This document shows positions 7,156 to 15,075 of a stretch of DNA of 64,000 nt, one piece after another (the stretch's first letter is position 1; every line of letters starts with the position of its first letter). This DNA is from Streptomyces sp. ALI-76-A (GTDB lineage Bacteria; Actinomycetota; Actinomycetes; Streptomycetales; Streptomycetaceae): the NCBI RefSeq assembly GCF_030287445.1, contig NZ_JASVWB010000002.1, forward strand, positions 4,898,001-4,962,000, given 5' to 3'. The translations under genes and the position numbers were made by a program. The notes under the pieces are model-generated. The model saw only the letters and a program-made list of their open reading frames with translations, ran no database searches and was not told the DNA's origin.

Positions 7156-8541
7156 TCAGGCTCCGTCGGTGGGCTCCGGCAGCTCCGGGCGAGCGGCCGC
7201 GAGGCGGTTTCCGATGTCCCGCAGCCCCGCGAGGTCGTGGACGTCGCCGGGCAGCGCGGCCACCTCGGCCACCGCCACCTCGGGGTGGCGTGCCGTGAAA
7301 CGGTCACGCGTACGCTGCTCGCGGGAGAGCAGTTGCATGCGCTCGGCGTGCAGTCTCAGCAGGCCCGCGGTGAGTTGTTCGACGGTCCGCTCCTGCGGGG
7401 CGGCGTCCTGGTCCGTGGTGGCGGGGGAGCCTTCGGCGGACGCGGGAGTCTCGGAAGCGGAGGATTCTGAACTGCCGTACGTGTCGGGAGAGTTACGAAG
7501 TACTCCCTTCCCGTCCCCCTGATCCACAATGCCGGGCTCTTCAAGATTTTCCGCGGCGCCCAGTGCCCGCTCGGCGGACAGCTGCGCGGCGCCGCTGCCG
7601 TGGACACGGTTGAGCACCAGGCCTGCCAGCGGCATGTCCTCGGCGGCCAGCCGCTCCACGAAGTACGCGGCCTCCCGCAGCGCGTCCCGCTCCGGGGCCG
7701 CGACCACCAGGAAGGCCGTCCCGGGCGCCTGGAGCAGCTTGTACGTGGCGTCCGCGCGGGTGCGGAACCCGCCGAAGGTGGTGTCCATCGCGGAGACGAA
7801 CGTCTGGACGTCCTTGAGGAGTTGCCCGCCGAGCAGCTTGCCGAGGGTGCCGGTCATCATCGACATCCCGACGTTCAGGAACTTCATCCCGGCCCGCCCG
7901 CCCAGCTTCGCCGGGGCCGTCAGCAGCCGGATCAGCCGCCCGTCCAGGAAGGACCCCAGGCGCTTCGGCGCGTCCAGGAAGTCGAGCGCCGAACGGGACG
8001 GGGGCGTGTCGACGACGATCAGGTCCCATTCGTCCCGGGACCGCAGCTGGCCCAGCTTCTCCATCGCCATGTACTCCTGCGTGCCCGCGAAGCCCGCCGA
8101 AAGCGACTGGTAGAAGGGGTTGTTGAGGATCGCGGACGCCCGCTCCGGATCGGCGTGCGCCTCGACGATCTCGTCGAACGTGCGCTTCATGTCGAGCATC
8201 ATGGCGTGCAGCTCACCGCTCGCCGCGTCGTCGACGCCCTTCACCCGGCGGGGGACGTTGTCGAGCGAGTCGATGCCCATCGACTGGGCCAGCCGGCGTG
8301 CCGGGTCGATCGTGAGGACGACGACCTTGCGGCCCCGCTCGGCCGCGCGCAGGCCCAGGGCCGCCGCCGTGGTCGTCTTGCCGACCCCGCCCGCGCCGCA
8401 GCACACCACGATGCGGGTCCTCGGGTCGTCGAGCAGCGGGTCGAGGGCGAGCACCCGGGCGGGGGAGATGCGGTGGCGGGCTTGGTCCTGGGACGGGGAC
8501 GGTGGCTGAGAGGCTGGTGCGTCGGCCGGGTCCGGACTCAT
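7156..8541 (-). CDS. ArsA-type (Get3-like) ATPase, distal gene of a pair
   Basis: This 461-residue soluble ATPase of the SIMIBI class has a deviant Walker A, CGAGGVGKTT, near residue 50. The switch segment VLTIDPARRLAQSMG and the Walker B-like DLIVVDTPPSRSALDFLDAPKRL follow. The C-terminal third has a low-complexity insertion rich in Ser, Glu and Ala before the last helices. Proteins like this descend from the arsenite-pump ATPase ArsA and the tail-anchored-protein chaperone Get3. No arsB-like gene lies nearby, so arsenite export is unlikely and the real client is unknown. Its ATG overlaps the stop of the preceding ATPase (ATGA), so the two are translationally coupled and probably act as a heterodimer. 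Confidence 0.85.
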   Translation of the reverse strand: MSPDPADAPASQPPSPSQDQARHRISPARVLALDPLLDDPRTRIVVCCGAGGVGKTTTAAALGLRAAERGRKVVVLTIDPARRLAQSMGIDSLDNVPRRVKGVDDAASGELHAMMLDMKRTFDEIVEAHADPERASAILNNPFYQSLSAGFAGTQEYMAMEKLGQLRSRDEWDLIVVDTPPSRSALDFLDAPKRLGSFLDGRLIRLLTAPAKLGGRAGMKFLNVGMSMMTGTLGKLLGGQLLKDVQTFVSAMDTTFGGFRTRADATYKLLQAPGTAFLVVAAPERDALREAAYFVERLAAEDMPLAGLVLNRVHGSGAAQLSAERALGAAENLEEPGIVDQGDGKGVLRNSPDTYGSSESSASETPASAEGSPATTDQDAAPQERTVEQLTAGLLRLHAERMQLLSREQRTRDRFTARHPEVAVAEVAALPGDVHDLAGLRDIGNRLAAARPELPEPTDGA

Positions 8542-9515
8542 GACATCCCCTGTTCCCGCAGGTCGGTGGCCAGTTCGTACAGGCCCGCCAGATCCATTCC
8601 CTCGGCGAGCAGCGGCAGTTCGTGCGTCGGCAGGCCCAGCTCGCCCAGCACGGCCCGCTGCTCGTGCTCCAGCGCGTACCGCTCGGCGTACTCCTCGGCC
8701 TGCCGGACCAGCGGGTCGACCAGCCGCTCGGCGTTCCCGCCGCGTCGTGCCCCGCCGAGCCCCGCGGCCGACAGCGAGCGTGCCACGGCGGTCCGCGAGG
8801 TCGTCCGGACGAGTTCCAGGTCGGTGGCGTCCAACACCTGGGGCCGCACCATGTTCACGATGATCCGCCCCACCGGCAGCCGGGCCGACCGCAGCTCGGC
8901 GATGCCGTCCGCGGTCTCCTGGACGGGCATCTCCTCCAGCAGCGTCACCAGGTGCACCGAGGTCTCGGCCGACTTCAGCACCCGCATCACCGCCTGGGCC
9001 TGATTGTGTATGGGGCCGATCTTGGCGAGCCCCGCGACTTCGTCGTTGACGTTCAGGAAGCGCGTGATACGGCCGGTGGGGGGCGCGTCCATGACGACGT
9101 AGTCGTAGACGAACCGGCCGCTCTTGTCCTTGCGGCGGACCGCCTCGCAGGCCTTGCCCGTGAGGAGTACGTCCCGGAGGCCGGGCGCGATGGTGGTGGC
9201 GAAGTCGATCGCGCCGAGCTTCTTCAGGGCCCGGCCGGCGCCGCCCAGTTTGTAGAACATCTGGAGGTAGTCCAGAAGGGCCAGTTCGGGGTCGATGGCG
9301 AGTGCGTACACCTCCCCGCCCCCGGGAGCGACGGCGATCTTGCGCTCCTCATAAGGCAGCGCTTCCGTCTCGAAGAGTTGTGCGATGCCCTGCCGGCCCT
9401 CGACCTCGACGAGAAGCGTCCGCTTCCCCTCGGTGGCGAGGGCCAGCGCGAGGGCGGCGGCGACCGTGGTCTTTCCGGTCCCGCCCTTGCCGCTGACGAC
9501 CTGGAGCCTGCTCAC
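8538..9515 (-). CDS. ArsA-type (Get3-like) ATPase, first gene of a pair
   Basis: This 325-residue ATPase has the signature SGKGGTGKTTVAAALALALA at residues 8-27. The switch I-like block LLVEVEGRQGIAQLF and the Walker B-like YVVMDAPPTGRITRFLNV follow. It is shorter than its partner and lacks that protein's C-terminal insertion. Start is GTG 9515, with a TAGGCT box ending seven bases upstream and no ribosome site, which points to a leaderless mRNA. The same intergenic space fires the divergent DUF4177-RidA pair. Position beside wblA is, as I recall, conserved in Streptomyces; a functional tie to WblA is inference only. Confidence 0.85.
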   Translation of the reverse strand: MSRLQVVSGKGGTGKTTVAAALALALATEGKRTLLVEVEGRQGIAQLFETEALPYEERKIAVAPGGGEVYALAIDPELALLDYLQMFYKLGGAGRALKKLGAIDFATTIAPGLRDVLLTGKACEAVRRKDKSGRFVYDYVVMDAPPTGRITRFLNVNDEVAGLAKIGPIHNQAQAVMRVLKSAETSVHLVTLLEEMPVQETADGIAELRSARLPVGRIIVNMVRPQVLDATDLELVRTTSRTAVARSLSAAGLGGARRGGNAERLVDPLVRQAEEYAERYALEHEQRAVLGELGLPTHELPLLAEGMDLAGLYELATDLREQGMS

Positions 9516-9522
9516 GTATTCG

Positions 9523-9528
9523 AGCCTA
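9523..9528 (-). promoter_or_regulatory. leaderless -10 box for the ArsA-type operon
   Basis: TAGGCT on the minus strand ends seven bases before GTG 9515. Confidence 0.45.
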
Positions 9529-9597
9529 ACCAGTCCGGGGGCGGGCTACTCCGGTGGCTGTGGACAACGTGGCGTCGGACGGGTGGTGGGCAGAGGC

Positions 9598-9603
9598 TAA
9601 AGT
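9598..9603 (+). promoter_or_regulatory. leaderless -10 box for the DUF4177-RidA pair
   Basis: TAAAGT ends seven bases before the ATG at 9611, with no Shine-Dalgarno. It is arranged back to back with the ArsA-type promoter, about 70 bp away. Confidence 0.45.
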
Positions 9604-9610
9604 CGGCCGC

Positions 9611-9769
9611 ATGACCAAGTGGGAATACGCAACCGTGCCGCTGCTCGTCCACGCCACGAAGCAGATCCTGGACACCTGGGGCGAGGACGGCTGGGAGCTC
9701 GTCCAGGTCGTGCCCGGGCCGAACAACCCCGAGCAGCTCGTGGCCTACCTCAAGCGGGAGAAGGCGTGA
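9611..9769 (+). CDS. DUF4177 family small protein
   Basis: A 52-residue protein with the typical DUF4177 layout: MTKWEYATVPL at the start, then a helix ILDTWGEDGWELVQVVPGP and a final strand LVAYLKREK. Members are tiny alpha/beta proteins of unknown role. The ATG at 9611 is preferred over an earlier in-frame ATG because the domain begins here and a -10 box sits seven bases before it. Its stop overlaps the RidA start (GTGA at 9766-9769), so both are made from one message. Confidence 0.8.
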   Translation: MTKWEYATVPLLVHATKQILDTWGEDGWELVQVVPGPNNPEQLVAYLKREKA

Positions 9770-10233
9770 GCGCGGTCGAGGCCCGGCTGGCCGAACTGGG
9801 GCTGACCCTGCCGGCCGTCGTCCCGCCGCTGGCCACGTACCAGCCGGCCGTGCAGTCGGGTGTGTACGTGTACACCTCCGGCCAGCTGCCGATGGTGGAC
9901 GGCAAGCTTCCGGTCACCGGGAAGGTGGGCGCGGAGGTGACGCCGGAGGAGGCCAAGGAGCTGGCGCGGACGTGCGCGTTGAACGCTCTGGCCGCGGTGA
10001 AGTCCGTGGCCGGTGACCTGGACCGGATCGCCCGCGTGGTGAAGGTCGTCGGGTTCGTGGCCTCGGCGTCGGACTTCACGGGCCAGCCCGGAGTGGTGAA
10101 CGGCGCGAGCGAGCTGCTCGGCGAGGTGCTCGGCGACAAGGGCGTGCACGCGCGCAGCGCGGTGGGCGTCACGGTGCTGCCGCTGGACGCGCCGGTGGAG
10201 GTCGAGGTCCAGGTGGAGCTGGTGGGGGCGTAG
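9766..10233 (+). CDS. RidA family protein (YjgF/YER057c/UK114)
   Basis: This 155-residue member of the RidA superfamily forms trimers that hydrolyse reactive enamine/imine intermediates such as 2-aminoacrylate in the best-studied members. Visible family blocks are ATYQPAVQSGVYVYTSGQLPMVDGKLPVTGKVG and AKELARTCALNALAAVKSVAGDLDRIARVVKVVGFV, split here by a linker. Then come SDFTGQPGVVNGASELLGEVLG and ARSAVGVTVLPLDAPVEVEVQVEL. The usual catalytic Arg near the end of archetypal RidA (in the R-x-A/V-V segment) has an equivalent in HARSAVGV. It starts at GTG 9766, coupled to the DUF4177 gene. Confidence 0.88.
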   Translation: MSAVEARLAELGLTLPAVVPPLATYQPAVQSGVYVYTSGQLPMVDGKLPVTGKVGAEVTPEEAKELARTCALNALAAVKSVAGDLDRIARVVKVVGFVASASDFTGQPGVVNGASELLGEVLGDKGVHARSAVGVTVLPLDAPVEVEVQVELVGA

Positions 10234-10446
10234 CGGGTGCCCTGTGGTTCGAACGGTCATCTCGAACCCGGGGGCACCGCACTTCTGGGCACCGGTCCAC
10301 GCCGTACGGCCCGTCCGGTGCTTGGGGCGAGGCCCCTCAGGGCCGGAGCGGGGGTCTGGGAACCCGGCCCCCGGGAACGGCCGGACCAGCGCGGCGCGTC
10401 CTGAGAGCGGAGAAGGCCCGCTCTCGAACATCCGCGCACCAGGAGA

Positions 10447-10452
10447 TAGCCT
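10447..10452 (+). promoter_or_regulatory. leaderless -10 box for the Nudix-MBL pair
   Basis: TAGCCT lies six bases before the ATG at 10459. An AGGAGA motif just upstream overlaps it and is too far from the ATG to be an ideal ribosome site. Confidence 0.35.
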
Positions 10453-10458
10453 CCGCCC

Positions 10459-11340
10459 ATGGCAAACGGGCAGTGGTACCCCCGGGAATGGCCCGACCGC
10501 ATCCGCGCCCTCGCGGACGGCACGCTCACCCCGGTCACCCCCAGGCGCGCGGCCACCGTCATGCTCCTGAAGGACACCGGCACCGGCCCCGCCGTCCACA
10601 TGCTGCGCAGAAGCGCCTCCATGGCCTTCGCGGGCGGCGCGTACGCCTACCCGGGCGGCGGAGTGGACCCCCGCGACGACGACCACCACGTCCACTGGGC
10701 GGGCCCCACGCGCGCGTGGTGGGCGCACCGGCTCGGCGTGGACGAGACCGAGGCCCAGGCGATCGTCTGTGCGGCCGTACGCGAGACGTACGAGGAGGCG
10801 GGCGTCCTTCTCGCCGGCCCGGCCCCCGACTCCGTGGTCGGCGACACGACGGGCCCGGACTGGGAGGCCGACCGCGCCGCCCTGGTCGCCCGTGACGTCT
10901 CCTTCGCGGAGTTCCTGGGGCGCCGCGGCCTGGTCCTGCGGTCGGACCTGCTGGGTGCCTGGACGCGCTGGATCACCCCGGAGTTCGAGCCCCGCCGTTA
11001 CGACACCTGGTTCTTCGTGGCCGCGCTCCCGAAGGGGCAGCGCACCCGCAACGCATCCACGGAGGCCGACCGCACGGTGTGGATCCGGCCGGCCGACGCG
11101 GCGGCGTCGTACGACGCGGGCGAGCTGCTGATGATGCCGCCCACCATCGCGACCCTGCGCCAGCTGGCGCCGTACGCCACGGCCGCCGACGCGCTCGTGG
11201 CGGCGCCCGGTCGCGACCTGACCCCCGTCCTCGCACAGGCACGTCTGGAGGGCGGGGAGATCGTGCTGTCCTGGCCGGGCCACGACGAGTTCACCAAGCA
11301 CATCCCGACCGACCTGTCGACCGGTGGAGCCCCCGTATGA
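10459..11340 (+). CDS. Nudix hydrolase, NUDT19-like
   Basis: This 293-residue Nudix-fold hydrolase has an N-terminal strand block (PRRAATVMLLKD) and FAGGAYAYPGGGVDPRDDD, the glycine-rich lead-in. The Nudix helix is AIVCAAVRETYEEAGVLL, in which the R-E-x-x-E-E-x-G core is intact. The spacing between PGGGVD and the Nudix helix is enlarged by about 40 residues. This is typical of NUDT19/RP2-type enzymes, which cleave acyl-CoA pyrophosphate bonds. The actual substrate is not predictable. It overlaps the following MBL-fold gene by ATGA, so the two form one operon. Confidence 0.88.
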   Translation: MANGQWYPREWPDRIRALADGTLTPVTPRRAATVMLLKDTGTGPAVHMLRRSASMAFAGGAYAYPGGGVDPRDDDHHVHWAGPTRAWWAHRLGVDETEAQAIVCAAVRETYEEAGVLLAGPAPDSVVGDTTGPDWEADRAALVARDVSFAEFLGRRGLVLRSDLLGAWTRWITPEFEPRRYDTWFFVAALPKGQRTRNASTEADRTVWIRPADAAASYDAGELLMMPPTIATLRQLAPYATAADALVAAPGRDLTPVLAQARLEGGEIVLSWPGHDEFTKHIPTDLSTGGAPV

Positions 11341-12167
11341 CGGACGCAGCAGCCCTTCCGGGCCAGCCACGGGGCGGGGTCCTCGCGGGCCCCGCCACCG
11401 CGCGCGCGGTCAACGTCCTCGCGCCCAACGCCTCCGCGATGACCCTGGACGGGACCAACACCTGGCTCCTCGCCGAACCCGACTCCGAACTGGCCGTGGT
11501 GATCGACCCGGGCCCCCTGGACGAGGGCCATCTGCGGGCCGTCGTCGACACCGCCGAGAAGGCCGGCCGGCGCGTCGCCCTGACCCTGCTCACCCACGGC
11601 CACCCGGACCACGCCGCCGGCGCCGCCCGCTTCGCCGAGCTGACCGGGACGAAGGTGCGGGCCCTGGACCCGGCGTTGCGGCTGGGGGAGGAGGGGCTGC
11701 GCGGCGGGGACGTGGTCGACGTCGGCGGTCTGGAGCTGCGGGTCGTACCGACGCCGGGGCACACCGGGGACTCCCTGTGCTTCCATCTCCCGGCCGACCG
11801 GGCGGTCGTGACCGGGGACACGATCCTGGGACGGGGGACGACGGTCGTCGCCCACCCCGACGGGCGCCTCGGTGACTATCTGGACTCCCTGCGGCGCCTC
11901 AGGTCGCTCACGGTCGACGACGGGGTGCACACGGTGCTGCCGGGCCACGGGCCGGTCCTGGAGGACGCCCAGGGCGCCGTCGAGTTCTATCTCGCCCACC
12001 GCGCCCACCGTCTCGCCCAGGTCGAGACGGCCGTGGAGGACGGCGTGCGGACGCCGGCCGAGGTGGTCGCCCGCGTCTACGCGGACGTCGACCGCTCCCT
12101 GTGGCCGGCGGCCGAGCTGTCCGTACGGGCCCAGCTGGAGTACCTGGAGGACCACGGGCTCATCTAG
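11337..12167 (+). CDS. MBL-fold metallohydrolase, LACTB2-like
   Basis: A 276-residue metallo-beta-lactamase-fold enzyme. Metal ligands are seen in LLTHGHPDHAAGAARF (the H-x-H-x-D-H motif), in VVPTPGHTGDSLCFHLP, and in the Asp of VVTGDTILGRGTTVV. A late His is in VLPGHGPVLEDA. The C-terminal winged-helix-like tail (HRAHRLAQVETAVEDGVRTPAEVVARVYADV) marks the LACTB2/glyoxalase-II-like branch, whose characterised members cleave thioesters or single-stranded RNA. The ATG overlaps the Nudix stop at 11337-11340. A hairpin follows the stop. Confidence 0.88.
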   Translation: MTDAAALPGQPRGGVLAGPATARAVNVLAPNASAMTLDGTNTWLLAEPDSELAVVIDPGPLDEGHLRAVVDTAEKAGRRVALTLLTHGHPDHAAGAARFAELTGTKVRALDPALRLGEEGLRGGDVVDVGGLELRVVPTPGHTGDSLCFHLPADRAVVTGDTILGRGTTVVAHPDGRLGDYLDSLRRLRSLTVDDGVHTVLPGHGPVLEDAQGAVEFYLAHRAHRLAQVETAVEDGVRTPAEVVARVYADVDRSLWPAAELSVRAQLEYLEDHGLI

Positions 12168-12263
12168 GCCGACGGGTCCGAGCGAGCCTCCTGTACGGCG
12201 GCCCCGTCCCGCCCGCCTGGACCGCGCGGGCACGGCGCCCGCCTGTCTCACCCGGTCACGACA

Positions 12264-12292
12264 AGGGCCCCGCCTCCCAGGAGACGGGGCCT
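12264..12292. terminator. terminator between the MBL gene and crp
   Basis: GGCCCCGCCTC and GAGACGGGGCC form an eleven-base stem with one mismatch around a CCAG loop. It lies between two convergent genes. Confidence 0.65.
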
Positions 12293-12338
12293 CATCGACG
12301 TACGGACGCAGCTTCGTGCGAGAGGTGCTTCGGGGCGG

Positions 12339-13013
12339 CTAGCGCGAACGCTTCGCCAGTCGCTCCACGTCGAGCAGGATCACGGCCCGTGCCTCCAGGC
12401 GGAGCCATCCGCGCTGGGCGAAGTCGGCGAGCGCCTTGTTCACCGTCTCGCGGGACGCGCCGACCAACTGGGCCAGCTCCTCCTGCGTGAGGTCGTGGAC
12501 GACGTGGATGCCCTCCTCGGACTGCACGCCGAAGCGGCGGGAGAGGTCGAGGAGCGCGCGGGCGACGCGGCCGGGCACGTCCGAGAAGACCAGGTCGGAC
12601 ATCGCGTCGTTGGTCTTGCGCAGCCGACGGGCGACGGCGCGCAGCAGGGCGCCGGCCACCTCGGGACGGGCGTTCAGCCATGGCTGGAGGTCGCCGTGGC
12701 CGAGGCCGAGCAGCTTGACCTCGGTGAGCGCGGTGGCGGTCGCCGTGCGCGGGCCCGGATCGAACAGGGACAGCTCGCCGATCAGCTCGCTGGGGCCGAC
12801 CACGGCCAGCATGTTCTCGCGGCCGTCGGGGGAGGTCCGGTGGAGCTTGACCTTGCCCTCCGTGACGACGTAGAGCCGGTCTCCGGGGTCGCCCTCGTGG
12901 AAGAGTGAGTCGCCGCGCGCGAGCGTGACCTCACTCATGGAGGCGCGGAGCTCAGCGGCCTGCTCGTCGTCGAGAGCAGCGAAGAGCGGGTTGCGCCGCA
13001 GAACGTCGTCCAC
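12339..13013 (-). CDS. crp: Crp/Fnr-family regulator
   Basis: This 224-residue cyclic-nucleotide-binding regulator. The N-terminal beta-roll carries the ligand loop GPSELIGELSLFDPGPRTATATAL, where Glu, Arg and Thr line the cAMP pocket. A dimer helix and the winged helix-turn-helix follow (DLTQEELAQLVGASRETVNKALADFAQRGWLRLE). It appears orthologous to S. coelicolor Crp, which controls germination, primary metabolism and antibiotic onset; 224 residues is the length I remember. The start is GTG 13013, preceded by AAGGAGA, rather than an upstream in-frame ATG at 13082. It converges on the MBL gene. Confidence 0.93.
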   Translation of the reverse strand: MDDVLRRNPLFAALDDEQAAELRASMSEVTLARGDSLFHEGDPGDRLYVVTEGKVKLHRTSPDGRENMLAVVGPSELIGELSLFDPGPRTATATALTEVKLLGLGHGDLQPWLNARPEVAGALLRAVARRLRKTNDAMSDLVFSDVPGRVARALLDLSRRFGVQSEEGIHVVHDLTQEELAQLVGASRETVNKALADFAQRGWLRLEARAVILLDVERLAKRSR

Positions 13014-13207
13014 GAGTTGTCTCCTTGTCGACCTGCTCAGGGGAGGGTGCTCCCCCGTGTACCAGGGGACCGTGTTCCCCATTTTGCCGGGCGGTCCAAA
13101 CAGTGTGATCTGTCACAAGGATGCCGCACACGTGTGCCGGGGTAAGCGACAGGGGTCCAATTGGGCGCCGATCTTCAGGGTCCGGAGCGGATGTCAGTGC
13201 CGGGCTC

Positions 13208-13213
13208 TAGGCT
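13208..13213 (+). promoter_or_regulatory. leaderless -10 box for nth
   Basis: TAGGCT lies six bases before the GTG at 13220, and no ribosome-binding site is visible. Confidence 0.45.
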
Positions 13214-13219
13214 GGCCGG

Positions 13220-14278
13220 GTGTCCAAATCGCCGGTGAGAGCACAGGCCGAGGGGGCTGGGCGGGTGGTTGTACGTCGGGATTCCGCTGTGGGCGAACAG
13301 GGCTCCGGTGGCGGAAAGAAAACGGCAAAAGCGACAGAGAAGGCTCCGGTGAAGAAGGCGACCGCCAAGAAGGCAGCCCCCGTCAAGAAAGCGGCCGTCG
13401 CTCCTCGGAAGGCCGCCGTCCCGGTGAAGAAGGCCGGTCCCGCCAAGACCGCCGTCCCGGTGAAGAAGGCCGGTCCCGCCAAGATCGCCGCGGCGCCGCC
13501 GAAGAGCGAGTCGCACACCGCCCTCGTCCGCCGTGCCCGCCGGATCAACCGCGAACTCGCCGAGGTGTACCCGTACGCCCACCCCGAGTTGGACTTCGAG
13601 AACCCCTTCCAGCTGATCGTCGCCACGGTGCTGTCCGCCCAGACCACCGACCTGAGGGTCAACCAGACGACACCCGCTCTCTTCGCCGCGTACCCCACAC
13701 CGGAGGACCTGGCCGCCGCCAACCCGGAGGAGGTCGAGGAGATCCTGCGGCCCACCGGGTTCTTCCGGGCCAAGACCAGGTCGGTGATAGGGCTGTCCAA
13801 GGCCCTGGCGGAGGAGTTCGGGGGAGAGGTCCCGGGGCGGCTGGAGGACCTCGTCAAGCTGCCCGGCGTCGGCCGCAAGACCGCCTTCGTGGTCCTCGGC
13901 AACGCCTTCGGCCGGCCCGGCATCACCGTGGACACGCACTTCCAGCGGCTGGTGCGGCGCTGGCGGTGGACCGACCAGACGGACCCCGACAAGATCGAGG
14001 CCGCCGTCGGCGCGCTCTTCCCCAGGAGCGAGTGGACGATGCTCTCGCACCATGTGATCTTCCACGGCCGCCGTATCTGCCACGCCCGCAAGCCCGCCTG
14101 CGGCGCCTGCCCCATCGCCCCGCTCTGCCCGGCGTACGGCGAGGGCGAGACGGACCCGGAGAAGGCGCGGAAACTGCTCAAGTACGAGAAGGGCGGCTTC
14201 CCGGGCCAGCGCCTGAAGCCCCCGCAGGCCTACCTGGACGCGGGCGGCAGGCCCGCGCCGCCGCTGGGAGCCGGATGA
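13220..14278 (+). CDS. nth: endonuclease III with a Lys/Ala/Pro-rich N-terminal tail
   Basis: A 352-residue DNA glycosylase/AP lyase that removes oxidised pyrimidines in base-excision repair. The catalytic domain (about 98-310) contains LSAQTTD, the helix-hairpin-helix LPGVGRKTA with the Schiff-base Lys220, and VDTH with the catalytic Asp238. The [4Fe-4S] loop is C287-x6-C294-x2-C297-x5-C303. Residues 33-95 are an unusual basic tail of KKA/PAK units. It includes a perfect duplication encoded by two 36-bp tandem repeats (13415-13450 and 13451-13486). The tail resembles histone-H1/HupS-type DNA-binding tails. The GTG start has a TAGGCT box six bases upstream. The start could lie further in, but the tail is continuous with it. 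Confidence 0.92.
   Translation: MSKSPVRAQAEGAGRVVVRRDSAVGEQGSGGGKKTAKATEKAPVKKATAKKAAPVKKAAVAPRKAAVPVKKAGPAKTAVPVKKAGPAKIAAAPPKSESHTALVRRARRINRELAEVYPYAHPELDFENPFQLIVATVLSAQTTDLRVNQTTPALFAAYPTPEDLAAANPEEVEEILRPTGFFRAKTRSVIGLSKALAEEFGGEVPGRLEDLVKLPGVGRKTAFVVLGNAFGRPGITVDTHFQRLVRRWRWTDQTDPDKIEAAVGALFPRSEWTMLSHHVIFHGRRICHARKPACGACPIAPLCPAYGEGETDPEKARKLLKYEKGGFPGQRLKPPQAYLDAGGRPAPPLGAG
13415..13486. repeat. 36-bp tandem duplication in the nth basic tail
   Basis: Two adjacent 36-bp units, nearly identical, encode [12 protein letters not shown] and [12 protein letters not shown]. Confidence 0.85.
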
Positions 14279-14366
14279 CCCGCCGGCCCGCGTCACCGTG
14301 GGTACGTGCCCAGGAACGATCTCGGGGCCGTCGGGCGTTGGACCGGGCAGGACGACGGGGGTGGCG

Positions 14367-15062
14367 ATGACGCGCACGGGCAACACGCAAGGCGGTCCGG
14401 TGACACTCAGCAAGGACGGCCTGCCCGGCTGGCTGGACCCGGTGGTGCGTGCCGTGGAGACGGTCGAGCCGCTCCAGCTCAGCCGCTTCCTGCCGCCGGC
14501 GGACGGCAAGGGGCGGCAGTCCGCCGTCCTGGTCCTGTTCGGCGAGGGGGAGCGCGGCCCCGAGCTGCTGCTCATGGAGCGCGCGAGTTCCCTGCGGTCG
14601 CACGCCGGGCAGCCGTCCTTCCCCGGCGGCGCACTGGATCCGGCGGACGGCGACCCGATGGGCGACGGACCACTCCGGGCGGCCCTGCGCGAGGCCGAGG
14701 AGGAGACGGGGCTCGATCCGTCCGGCGTCCAGCTCTTCGGCGTGCTGCCCAAGCTGTACATCCCGGTCAGCGGCTTCGTCGTCACGCCCGTGCTGGGCTG
14801 GTGGCGGGAGCCGACTCCGGTTGGCGTGGTCGATCCGAACGAGACCGCGGCGGTTTTCACCGTCCCCGTGGCGGATCTCACGGACCCCGCCAACCGGGCC
14901 ACCGCCGTTCACCCCAGAGGCCACCGAGGTCCGGCATTCCTGGTCGAATCGGCGCTCGTGTGGGGGTTCACCGCCGGAATCATCGACCGTCTGCTCCATT
15001 TCTCCGGCTGGGAACGACCGTGGGACCGTGAGAAGCAGGTCCCACTGGACTGGCGCGCATGA
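14367..15062 (+). CDS. Nudix hydrolase, CoA pyrophosphatase-like
   Basis: This 231-residue Nudix protein carries both diagnostic motifs of the CoA pyrophosphatase group (NudL/NUDT7/8). These are the upstream LLMERASSLRSHAGQPSFPGGALDP and the Nudix helix PLRAALREAEEETGLDPSGV. It is expected to hydrolyse CoA or oxidised CoA to phosphopantetheine and 3',5'-ADP. The ATG at 14367 follows a GGGGGTGG stretch; GTG 14400 is an alternative. It sits 88 bp after nth. The MarP-like gene starts 13 bp after it, so the three plausibly share a transcript. Confidence 0.87.
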   Translation: MTRTGNTQGGPVTLSKDGLPGWLDPVVRAVETVEPLQLSRFLPPADGKGRQSAVLVLFGEGERGPELLLMERASSLRSHAGQPSFPGGALDPADGDPMGDGPLRAALREAEEETGLDPSGVQLFGVLPKLYIPVSGFVVTPVLGWWREPTPVGVVDPNETAAVFTVPVADLTDPANRATAVHPRGHRGPAFLVESALVWGFTAGIIDRLLHFSGWERPWDREKQVPLDWRA

Positions 15063-15075
15063 CAGGGTGACATCC

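Noticed and set aside
7156..9515. Arsenic resistance operon
   Set aside because: No arsB, arsC or ArsR-type gene in the neighbourhood; ArsA-fold ATPases have other roles.
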